In this document: one piece after another, positions 35,341-43,191 of the stretch
Numbering within the stretch: position 1 is the stretch's first letter
Layout: every line of letters starts with the position of its first letter
NCBI GenBank assembly: GCA_020638695.1
Contig: JACKIB010000001.1
Coordinates: 434,001-498,000, forward strand
Source: Planctomycetota bacterium
GTDB lineage: Bacteria; Planctomycetota; UBA1135; UBA2386
Direction: 5' to 3'
DNA: 64,000 nt
Program-made: the position numbers and the translations under genes
The notes under the pieces: model-generated
What the model saw: only the letters and a program-made list of their open reading frames with translations
Told to the model about the DNA's origin: nothing
The model's database searches: none

Positions 35341-35439
35341 AGCCTCGCCGAGTCCACCGTTCTGGCTTCGTTCTCGGGCGGCAACCTGCGCCGAAAACCA
35401 CGCACCTCCTGAATCGCCCTGCCGTGGCACAAACTCCTC
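35341..35439 (+). repeat. Intergenic repeat R2, copy 3 (longest)
   Basis: This copy contains both parts seen in the others: AGCCTCGCCGAGTCCACCG (shared with 25740-25762) and, from 35401, CGCACCTCCTGAATCGCC followed by CCGTGGCACAAACTCC (shared with 18046-18082). It lies about 170 bp upstream of dcd. Confidence 0.55.
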
Positions 35440-35610
35440 GCGCCTCGACGGCCGTGTGGACACTGCTTGATCTGGCTCTGACGAACCGATCGCGGTCCCG
35501 CCCGGGTGCGGCATCGCACCGGGCCTGCGCTTTGCTCGGCGCCGCGTGAGTTTTGCCGATTGGCGGACCGGACGTTGCCTGACCCCGTGGCATGCCGTTA
35601 CATCCCGACC

Positions 35611-36738
35611 ATGGACGGCATCCTCGTCTACCAGCAGATCCGCGACCTGGTGGCGTCGGGCTGCCTGAGCAGCAATCCGGCGATCAGCCCGGCGCAGATC
35701 CAGCCCTCCAGCCTGGATCTCCGGTTGGCCACTCGTGGCTACCGGGTGCGCAGCGGCTTCCTGCCCGAGCGCTGCAGCGTCTCCGAGCGGCTCGAGGAGA
35801 CCACGCTGTACGCCTTCGACCTGACCGACGGGGCGATCCTGGAGAAGGGGAACTGCTACGTGATCCCGCTGCTGGAGCAGATCGTCGAGCCGTTGCCGTA
35901 CGAGATCCGTGCCAATCCCAAGTCCTCCACCGGCCGGCTCGACTTGTTCACCCGAGTGTTGGTCGACCACCACGGCCGGTTCGAGCAGGTCCCTCCCGGC
36001 TACGTCGGGCCGATGTTCCTCGAGGTCGTGCCGCGGTCGTTCCCGGTGCGGGTCCGGACCGGACTGAGTTTGTGCCAGATCCGCTTCTCGACCGGACACG
36101 CGGTGCTCACCGACGACGAGTTGCGCGCCGAATACGCCCGCCGACCGCTGCTGCTCGACGACCACGGCGCGCCGATCCCGCTCGACCAGGCACGCATCGA
36201 CAATGGACTGTGCATGGGCGTAGCGATCCAGCGCGATCTCGACCTGCGCAGCCACATCGGCTTCGTCGCGCGCCGCTACACCGGCGTGCTCGACATGGCG
36301 GCGGACAACCAGCACGAACACCACGAGTTCTTCGAGCTGATCCACGAGCCGGTCAACCACCGTTACATCGTCGAGCCCGAGGAGTTCTACATCTTCGCCT
36401 CCAAGGAACGCATCCGCGTCCCGCGCCACCTGGCGGCCGAGATGGCGCCCTACGAGATCGGCATCGCGGAGCTGCGCACCAACTACGCCGGGTTCTTCGA
36501 CAACGGCTTCGGTGGCGAGCACGGTACCCGCGCCGTGTTGGAGGTCCGTCCCCACGACGTGCCGTTCCTGGTCGAGGACGGGCAGGTGTTCTTCAAGCTG
36601 CGGTTCTTCAAGACCAGCGAGGCACCACAGGTCGCCTACGGCGATGCGAAGTTGGAGAGCCACTACCAGGGACAGGGGCTGAAGCTGAGCAAGCACTTCC
36701 GCCAGGGCTCGGAGGCCGAGGCGTCGCGCGGCGACTGA
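35611..36738 (+). CDS. dcd: Two-domain dCTP deaminase
   Basis: The 375-residue protein is of the long dCTP deaminase type with duplicated domains. The N-terminal half has 'ISPAQIQPSSLDLRLATRGY', 'NCYVIPLLEQIVEPLP' and the nucleotide-site 'NPKSSTGRLDLFTRVLVDHH'. The C-terminal half repeats the beta fold ('LDLRSHIGFVARRYTGVLDM', 'YIVEPEEFYIFASKERIRVP', 'FGGEHGTRAVLEVRPHDVPF'). It converts dCTP to dUTP, feeding thymidylate synthesis. It is about twice the length of the E. coli type (about 193). ATG 35611 was chosen at the start of homology. It is monocistronic and converges on the WD40 kinase gene. Confidence 0.9.
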   Translation: MDGILVYQQIRDLVASGCLSSNPAISPAQIQPSSLDLRLATRGYRVRSGFLPERCSVSERLEETTLYAFDLTDGAILEKGNCYVIPLLEQIVEPLPYEIRANPKSSTGRLDLFTRVLVDHHGRFEQVPPGYVGPMFLEVVPRSFPVRVRTGLSLCQIRFSTGHAVLTDDELRAEYARRPLLLDDHGAPIPLDQARIDNGLCMGVAIQRDLDLRSHIGFVARRYTGVLDMAADNQHEHHEFFELIHEPVNHRYIVEPEEFYIFASKERIRVPRHLAAEMAPYEIGIAELRTNYAGFFDNGFGGEHGTRAVLEVRPHDVPFLVEDGQVFFKLRFFKTSEAPQVAYGDAKLESHYQGQGLKLSKHFRQGSEAEASRGD

Positions 36739-36958
36739 GCGGCGAGCGGCGGCGCCGGCCCGAATGCGCCGCGCTACCGCGTCCACGAACCCGGTGACGA
36801 CCCGGTCGGTCGCGCTGCGGTCCGCGCGCACGCTCACCGGAGCGCGCAAAAAAAGGCCGCACATGCTGGTAGCAGCGCGGGCACACGTCGCGGGACGGCG
36901 CAGAATGTGTCGTACTCGTGGTCGCCGAAGTAGGTCGACGGAATCCACCGGCGCGCTT

Positions 36959-39900
36959 CTACTCCGCAACCTCCCACACCCGCACCGTCCGGTCGGCACC
37001 TCCCGACACCAGCATGCTCCGCTTCGCGCTGTAGTCGAGCGTCAGCACGGCACCGCCGTGTCCGACGAGCTCGGCAACCGGTTCGATCGCACGTCCCGGC
37101 GTGACATCCCAGATCCGGATGATCCCATCGTGATGCGCCGACGCGAGTCGCCGCTCGCCCAGGAACGCCACGTCGTGGGTCGGGCCTCCCTCGACACGCA
37201 CGCGGGTGGCCGCGCGCCGCGATCGCAGGTCCCAGATCGTCACGTGACCGTCCATCGCCCCGGTAGCGAGGCGCGAGCCCCGCGGCGCGTAGTCGAGCTC
37301 CAGCACCGGACTCACCGTGGGCAACGTGCAGATCGGCGCGAAGTCCCGAGTGCGGAACAACGCGACCGCGCGACCACGCTCCCGGTACGCCTCCGGACTC
37401 TCGAAGGAGTTGCGCAAGCCGGCGGCACAGGCGAACGACGCTCCGTCGCCCGAGAAGCAGATCGCGCCGCAGGGCGCGACGACCTCCGACAGCGACTCGA
37501 GCGTCCGGGCATTCCGAGCCTCGATCCGATTGAACTGCCCGAGCAACAGCAAGTCCCCGACCGGACTGAACGCGCTAGCGTACCCCTTGAGCGGCGGACG
37601 CTCCCGCTGCCAGCTCGCCGTCCGCCACACTTGCATTCCGCCCGCCACCAGGACGAGACGCGTGCAGGTCCGATCGAAGGCCAGTCCCCGGGCGTGGTTT
37701 CGGTTCCACGCGGCGCCGTCGAGCACGACCGGCGGCACCGACTCGTCGGCGCTCCAGACGCGCACCTCACCATCGCGCGATGCGGACGCGATCCACTTGC
37801 CGTCCGGACTGACGGCCACGCGCAGGACGATCTGCCGGTGGCCCGGCAGCACTCGGGCGGAATCCTCGCCGATCTCGAAGGTCTGCACTCCGTTCCCCGC
37901 GCTTTCATCTGCACGTCGCCCGGCCACCACGGCGCGCGCCGTGGGGTCGAATGCCACCGGGGCACCGTAGTCCGCATCGCCCTGGTAGTCGCGCACCCGG
38001 GCACCGGACCGCGCCGTCCACACGGAAGTCGTGACGCCGCTGACCAGCAACAGCTCGTCCTGACCGTCGAACGCGAGGCTGTGCACGCGGCGCGCGTGCA
38101 CTCGGTGCAGGCGGGCACGGGTCCGGGTGTCCCACACCTCGACATTCCCGCCCGAGCTGACGGCGAGCAGCGACCTGCCGAGGGCGAGCCGATCGACGCG
38201 TTCACCGATCACCAGCGGCTGCATCGGTTCGCTTCGTCCCGGGGAGAGCTTGCGAAACCGGACCGCGTCGCCCGACGCGTACGCGAGGACTCCACCCGTG
38301 GGGTCGAAGGCGCACGCCGATGCCGGCTGATCCCTTCGAGCGCCGACATCCCGAATCACCTCGACTGGTTCCTTCGACCCAACTTCGTACAGGTGCAGCG
38401 TCGGACTGCAGGTGGCTACCCGCTTCCCATCGGCCGACCAACGAACACCCGCCGCCAGCGCGACGCGCCGACCCTTCGGAGAGATCGCCGACCAGACCGG
38501 ACAGGTCGAACTCGAATAGTAGGGCACCAGCCCATCGACCCGGAAGCGCTGCACGACGCGCCCGGTCGCGGTCTCCCACAGAACGGCGTCCGTTTCGCGC
38601 TGGCCGACGCGCATCACGGTCAACACCTGGGCGCCGTCGGCCCGCAACGCCATCGGGAACCGCCTGGCGCGTTGTTCCCCGTTGACCGGCGGGAGCTCCA
38701 CCACCGTTCGCGCACCGGTCGAACGGTTCCAGGCGTGCACGGCACCCCATCGGTCGACGCCGAGCACCTCGCCGGTCGCCGCGCAAAACCCCGCCAGCCA
38801 GACGAACGTGTCGACCCCGGCGAATGCCCTCACTCCGGCTGTCAGCCGTCGGTCCAGGTACCGCCACTCCCAACCGCGCAACCGCTGTGGCGCGGCGTCG
38901 AGCAGACTCCGCATCCGTGCGGTGCGGTCGACCTCGATCCGCAACTGCGCGGCAGAAACCGTCTGGCGGTAGGCACTGCGATCTCCTTCCTCCCGCCGTC
39001 GTCGCTCGCTGACGCCGAACGCGAGCGCGAGGAACGACACACCGAGCAACGCCAACGAGAGTGCGCCTGCCGCACTGACCAACAGCTTGTTGCGGCGCGC
39101 GAACTTGGCGAGTCGGTACGCAGCGCTGGCGGGTCGCGCCTCGATCGGTCGGTCCTGCAGGCACCGGCGAACGTCGGCGGCCAGGGCATCGGCGGAGGGG
39201 TAGCGACGCCCCTTGTCCTTCTCCAGCGCCTTGCCGACGATCGTCCCTAGATCACGACGCATCCCGTGGCGGCGGTCACCCACAGGACTCGGGTCCTGCT
39301 CGCAGATGATGCGGACCGCCTCGGGAAGCGCGACATTCGACACGTCGTAGGGGAGGCAGTCGTACAGGAGCTCATAGAGCAGAATCCCGAGCGAGTAGAC
39401 ATCGGACCGCGCATCGAGCTGTTCCGGAGCCCCGACCGCCTGCTCCGGGCTCATGTACGGGAGGGTGCCGAGGATCCGCGCGTGGTCGCTCCCCACCGTC
39501 GTCAGGCCGGGCCCATCGGTGACGCGCGCGATACCGAAGTCGAGGACCTTCGGGCGGCCGTCGGCGGCGACCAGAATGTTCGCCGGCTTGAGGTCGCGGT
39601 GTACGACACCCATTCGGTGTGCGTACTGGACTGCGTCGCAGATGCGCACGAACAGCTCCAACCGATCGCGGAGCGGCGTGCCGTGCGCCCGCACGAACGC
39701 CGTGAGCGGCTCGCCATCCACGAACTCCATGGCGAAGTACGGCTGCTCGGAGCCGTGCAGCTCGGCGGTCCCGGCCGCGTAGATCTGCGCGATCCCGGGA
39801 TGTTGCAGGCGTGCCAACACGCTCTTCTCGTGCTCGAAACGCCGCTGCCCCTCGGTCCACGCCAGACCTACGCGCAGGATCTTCAGCGCGACCCGGCGGC

Positions 39901-40216
39901 GCGGGTTGTCCTGCTCCGCCTCGAACACGCTACCCATCCCACCCTCGCCCAACGGCCGCACCACGCGGTACGGACCGATCCGCTCCGGCAGCGCTGCGGT
40001 GGACTCCGCGATTCGCCGAGCCAGCCGACCACTGGGTGAGCTTTCGAGGAAGTCCGGGCGCTCGCGCTCCGCCGCCAGCAGCTCTTCGACCTGGCGGCGC
40101 AGCAGGTCATCCCCGCTGCACGCCGCAGCGAGGTAGTCATCTCGGTCCACCCCGTGACGTTCGCACGCCTGCAGGAACAGCTCCGTGACGTGTCGGTGCC
40201 GCAAGGGATCCTGCAT
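36959..40216 (-). CDS. Ser/Thr protein kinase with C-terminal WD40 propeller
   Basis: The 1085-residue membrane protein has a helical N-terminus (about 1-75), then a kinase domain at about 80-350: 'PLGEGGMGSVFEAEQ', Lys in 'RVALKILRVG', catalytic loop 'HRDLKPANILVA' near 205, DFG in 'VLDFGIARV', and 'GTLPYMSPEQAVG'. One TM helix lies near 375-398 ('SAAGALSLALLGVSFLALAFG'), followed by a tail with many WD40 repeats (about 460-1085) carrying recurring 'V..WD..TG' and 'DGEVRVWSADES'-type blades. The propeller would face outside the cytoplasm as a sensor or docking platform. The gene is divergent from an ECF sigma factor (174 bp apart), a common planctomycete pairing. Confidence 0.93.
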   Translation of the reverse strand: MQDPLRHRHVTELFLQACERHGVDRDDYLAAACSGDDLLRRQVEELLAAERERPDFLESSPSGRLARRIAESTAALPERIGPYRVVRPLGEGGMGSVFEAEQDNPRRRVALKILRVGLAWTEGQRRFEHEKSVLARLQHPGIAQIYAAGTAELHGSEQPYFAMEFVDGEPLTAFVRAHGTPLRDRLELFVRICDAVQYAHRMGVVHRDLKPANILVAADGRPKVLDFGIARVTDGPGLTTVGSDHARILGTLPYMSPEQAVGAPEQLDARSDVYSLGILLYELLYDCLPYDVSNVALPEAVRIICEQDPSPVGDRRHGMRRDLGTIVGKALEKDKGRRYPSADALAADVRRCLQDRPIEARPASAAYRLAKFARRNKLLVSAAGALSLALLGVSFLALAFGVSERRRREEGDRSAYRQTVSAAQLRIEVDRTARMRSLLDAAPQRLRGWEWRYLDRRLTAGVRAFAGVDTFVWLAGFCAATGEVLGVDRWGAVHAWNRSTGARTVVELPPVNGEQRARRFPMALRADGAQVLTVMRVGQRETDAVLWETATGRVVQRFRVDGLVPYYSSSTCPVWSAISPKGRRVALAAGVRWSADGKRVATCSPTLHLYEVGSKEPVEVIRDVGARRDQPASACAFDPTGGVLAYASGDAVRFRKLSPGRSEPMQPLVIGERVDRLALGRSLLAVSSGGNVEVWDTRTRARLHRVHARRVHSLAFDGQDELLLVSGVTTSVWTARSGARVRDYQGDADYGAPVAFDPTARAVVAGRRADESAGNGVQTFEIGEDSARVLPGHRQIVLRVAVSPDGKWIASASRDGEVRVWSADESVPPVVLDGAAWNRNHARGLAFDRTCTRLVLVAGGMQVWRTASWQRERPPLKGYASAFSPVGDLLLLGQFNRIEARNARTLESLSEVVAPCGAICFSGDGASFACAAGLRNSFESPEAYRERGRAVALFRTRDFAPICTLPTVSPVLELDYAPRGSRLATGAMDGHVTIWDLRSRRAATRVRVEGGPTHDVAFLGERRLASAHHDGIIRIWDVTPGRAIEPVAELVGHGGAVLTLDYSAKRSMLVSGGADRTVRVWEVAE

Positions 40217-40390
40217 GGGTCGACTCGCATTCTATTCCGCTCGCACCGCGCCGAGGCCGCCGAGGCGTCGACTTGCAGTCGCGTTCTCCCTGACCAGCGA
40301 ACGAGCGGCACGCCGAGCTTCGCGGTTTCGCCGAGATTCGCGAACGAGTAGCATGCCGGGTGCGCCCACCCAGGCGGTCGCCCCATACGC

Positions 40391-40999
40391 TTGACCGACC
40401 CCCACTCGAACAACGCGCCCTCCTCGTCGCCCGGTCAGCTCACCCGGTTCCTCAACGAGCTCGGCCACGGCGGCAACGCCGACGCCACGGAGATGATGGG
40501 AATCGTCCTGACGGAGCTGCGGCGGATCGCCGAGGCGAGCGCCTCCTCCGAGCGACCGGGGCGAACCCTGCACCCCACGGCGCTGGTCAACGAGGCGTTC
40601 GTGCGCCTGTTCGACGGACCGCGCGTAGAGTGGGTCGGACGCAAGCACTTCTATGCGGTCGCCGCGAAGGCCATGCGCCACCTGCTGGTCGACCAGGCAC
40701 GCCGCCGGAAGCGCAACCCGTCCGCCGGCGCCCCGGAGATCCTCGGCGAGCCGATCGCGGACGCCGGCGAAAGCGACGTGGAGCTGATCGACCTGGATGC
40801 CGCCCTCGAGGAGCTCACCGCACTCGATCCGCGGCAAGGTCGGGTGGTCGAGCTCAAGTACTTCGGCGGACTCGAGGTGGCCGAGGTGGCGCGGGTGCTC
40901 GACGTCTCCAAGACTACGGTGGAACGGGAGTGGCGGGTTGCAAGGGCGTGGCTGGCTCGACGACTTCGGGACGGCGGATCCGTCGGCCCGGAAGCCTGA
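40391..40999 (+). CDS. ECF RNA polymerase sigma factor (planctomycete TIGR02999-like type)
   Basis: The 202-residue protein follows the planctomycete-abundant ECF subgroup: 'LRRIAEASASSERPGRTLHP', 'TALVNEAFVRLFDG', 'HFYAVAAKAMRHLLVDQARR' in region 2, then 'LDAALEELTALDPRQGRVVE', 'LKYFGGLEVAEVARVLDVSK' and 'TTVEREWRVARAWLARRL' in region 4. A TTG at 40391 is used, as no ATG or GTG fits the frame start; a TACGCT -10-like box overlaps it and TAGCAT lies further upstream. It is divergent from the WD40 kinase, which may control it (inference). An FG-GAP protein gene follows 169 bp downstream. Confidence 0.92.
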   Translation: MTDPHSNNAPSSSPGQLTRFLNELGHGGNADATEMMGIVLTELRRIAEASASSERPGRTLHPTALVNEAFVRLFDGPRVEWVGRKHFYAVAAKAMRHLLVDQARRRKRNPSAGAPEILGEPIADAGESDVELIDLDAALEELTALDPRQGRVVELKYFGGLEVAEVARVLDVSKTTVEREWRVARAWLARRLRDGGSVGPEA

Positions 41000-41168
41000 C
41001 GCGGTGGTCGCCGCGAACGTCCCAGCCAGTCGCGAGCCCGGACCGCACGAATCTCGATTCCCGAGAAACCGTGGAGGTCGGAGGCCCTGCCCGACGCTGG
41101 TTCGAGAGTCCGGCACGGTCCGAATCCACGAGACCGCAGTCCCGCTTCGCTCACCCAGGAGTTCCGCC

Positions 41169-43166
41169 ATGAGGTTCCTCGCCCGCTCCGTGTGTTTCGC
41201 CGCCATCACCACCGCAACCGGGATACCCACCGCGGCGCAAGGCGATCTCGCGCCCACCGGACTGTCGTGCAACCACACCGTCATCCACAGCGGCAAGCAG
41301 GTCGAGATCACGTCGATCGTCAAGAACGTCTCACTGCTGTTCGCGACATCCGCCGCCAAGACCGCCTACGTCCTGTCCGACGACATCTTCCTGACCACCA
41401 GCGACGTGGTGCTCGACACCTTCACCACCAAGCCGCTGGGTCCCGGACAGACCGACCTGGTGAAGCGCACGGTCACGATCCCCAACCTCATCTCGTGCAA
41501 GTCGTACTACATCTTCGTGTGGGCGAACTACGACGGCCAGATGTCCGAGCTCAACCGACTCAACAACTGGACGAGCATCGCGGTCACCGGCGTGATCGTC
41601 ACGCCCTCGCCGACTGCCAGCGTCACGCCCAACTTGGGGCGGCTCCCGGTTCGCTATCGGTTCGATGGTGAGGATCGTCCCAACACGCTGATCAACGGGC
41701 AGCGCTTCGGCACCTCGATCGCGGACGCCGGGGACTTCGACCGCGACGGCTACCGGGACCTCGTGGTCGGCGCGCCGGAGTACGGATCCTCGGTGGTCAC
41801 GCCGGCGCTCGGGTTCGGCGCCGCGTACGTGTTCTCGGGAAAGGACGGGAGCCGAATCTGGTCGGTCCAGGGCGTCGCGCTCGGCCAGCGGCTCGGCGCG
41901 ATGGTCGCCGGCGCCGGCGACGTGGACAACGACGGGTATGCCGACGTCGTGATCAGCGGCTACGACAACATCGGGATCTTCTCCGGCCGCACCCGCCAGC
42001 TGATCCGCGCATTCCAGGGAACGGATCGGGGTGACACGCTGCTGCACGCGGTGGCGGGCGTCGGCGACATCGACAAGGACGGCTTCGACGAAGTCCTGAT
42101 CGGTGGAAAGAACGTCTTCAACGACTCGGCCATCGCCTACCTGATGTCCGGCAAGGACGGCTCGCGACTCAAACGATTCGAGGTGCTACCCATCGGCCGC
42201 TACGCGTCGTTCGAAGACGTCAGCGTCGCCGGTCTCGGCGACATCAACGGGGACGGCTATCCCGACTTCGCGTTCGCGGCGCAGCTCAGCGACCGTCAGT
42301 CGGTGCAGATTTTCTCGGGCAAGAGCCTTACCGAGCTGCCGTTCGACCCGCGGTCGGCGATCCCGGGTTTCGGTCATTTCTGCAAGTTGGACGACCTGGA
42401 CCAGGACGGCAGCGACGACTTCGCCCTGAGTCAATCGCGTTCGGTCCGGTGGTACTCGGGCAAGCTGCGCAAGTGGATGCACTACATCGACACCCAGGAA
42501 GTCACATCGTTGGCGAACGCCGGCGACTTCGACCACGACGGCTACTCGGACCTGATCGTCGCGGCCCAGTTCGAGCGCAGTGGACCACGCCAAGTTCGCG
42601 TCTACTCCGGCGCCGACTACCGAGTGCTCGCCACCTGGACGCACGGTTCTGTGCGCTCGGTCGCAGGAATCGGCAACACCGGCCGCAACGGCTACTACTG
42701 GGTGGCGCTCGGCGCCTCGGACGAGACGCCGATGTGCCGGCAGAACGCCGGATCGGTGTGGGTCTACGGCATCCAGCCGTTCCTGCACGGCGACGTTTCG
42801 ACCTTCTCGCTGGCCAAGGCCAACACCCTGAACATGGCACTCGATGCCGGCAGCGCCCACCAGGGCCGGAGCTACTGGGTCTTCGGCTCGGTCACCGGCA
42901 CCTCGCCGGGCGTCACCCTCGGCAAGGTGACGGTTCCGCTGGTGCCCGACCCCTGGACCGACCTGACCATCGCGCTCGCCAACAGCCCGACGTTTGCCAA
43001 CACGATGGGAACGCTCGATCCCGCCGGCCGAGCCGCGGCGAGGTTCGTGGCCGGACCGATCCAGGACCCGACCCTGGTGGGGCTGCGGCTCTACTACGCG
43101 TACCTGGTGCACGGGGGTGGCTACCACCTCGCCAGCAACCCGATCCAGCTCGTGCTGCAGAAGTAG
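41169..43166 (+). CDS. Secreted CARDB/FG-GAP repeat protein
   Basis: The 665-residue protein has a signal peptide ('ARSVCFAAITTATGIPTAAQ'), a CARDB-like Ig domain at about 25-145 ('VEITSIVKNVS', 'LNRLNNWTSIAVTG'), and then six to seven FG-GAP repeats at about 160-540. These have calcium-binding loops such as 'DFDRDGYRDLVVGAPEYG', 'DVDNDGYADVVISG' and 'DINGDGYPDFAF', forming an integrin-alpha-like propeller. The C-terminal 120 residues form another beta domain. It is probably an extracellular adhesion or structural protein; no enzyme motif is seen. ATG 41169 has an AGGAG ribosome-binding site. Its stop lies 25 bp from that of the convergent FG-GAP protein. Confidence 0.85.
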   Translation: MRFLARSVCFAAITTATGIPTAAQGDLAPTGLSCNHTVIHSGKQVEITSIVKNVSLLFATSAAKTAYVLSDDIFLTTSDVVLDTFTTKPLGPGQTDLVKRTVTIPNLISCKSYYIFVWANYDGQMSELNRLNNWTSIAVTGVIVTPSPTASVTPNLGRLPVRYRFDGEDRPNTLINGQRFGTSIADAGDFDRDGYRDLVVGAPEYGSSVVTPALGFGAAYVFSGKDGSRIWSVQGVALGQRLGAMVAGAGDVDNDGYADVVISGYDNIGIFSGRTRQLIRAFQGTDRGDTLLHAVAGVGDIDKDGFDEVLIGGKNVFNDSAIAYLMSGKDGSRLKRFEVLPIGRYASFEDVSVAGLGDINGDGYPDFAFAAQLSDRQSVQIFSGKSLTELPFDPRSAIPGFGHFCKLDDLDQDGSDDFALSQSRSVRWYSGKLRKWMHYIDTQEVTSLANAGDFDHDGYSDLIVAAQFERSGPRQVRVYSGADYRVLATWTHGSVRSVAGIGNTGRNGYYWVALGASDETPMCRQNAGSVWVYGIQPFLHGDVSTFSLAKANTLNMALDAGSAHQGRSYWVFGSVTGTSPGVTLGKVTVPLVPDPWTDLTIALANSPTFANTMGTLDPAGRAAARFVAGPIQDPTLVGLRLYYAYLVHGGGYHLASNPIQLVLQK

Positions 43167-43191
43167 CGGGGGCGCCACCCCGCCGGCGGAC

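Larger units (their letters stand above)
35077..35610. other. Long divergent interval sucC/dcd with inverted repeat and R2 copy
   Basis: The 534 bp carry no supported gene. The interval contains a 10-bp perfect inverted repeat (35259-35298) and the longest R2 repeat copy (35341-35439). The sucC promoter lies at the left edge. Short open frames here have no protein-like pattern. Confidence 0.55.

Noticed and set aside
36800..36890. Cys-rich minus-strand stretch resembling a zinc ribbon (CPRCYQHVRPFF)
   Set aside because: Only one Cys pair occurs, the frame soon runs into Arg/Pro-rich shadow sequence, and it has no fitting start. A run of seven A's beside it is also not part of a clear terminator.
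36764..39250. An 828-codon plus-strand frame opposite the WD40 kinase
   Set aside because: It mirrors the kinase's codon structure, contains no motif, and the kinase on the other strand has all catalytic residues.
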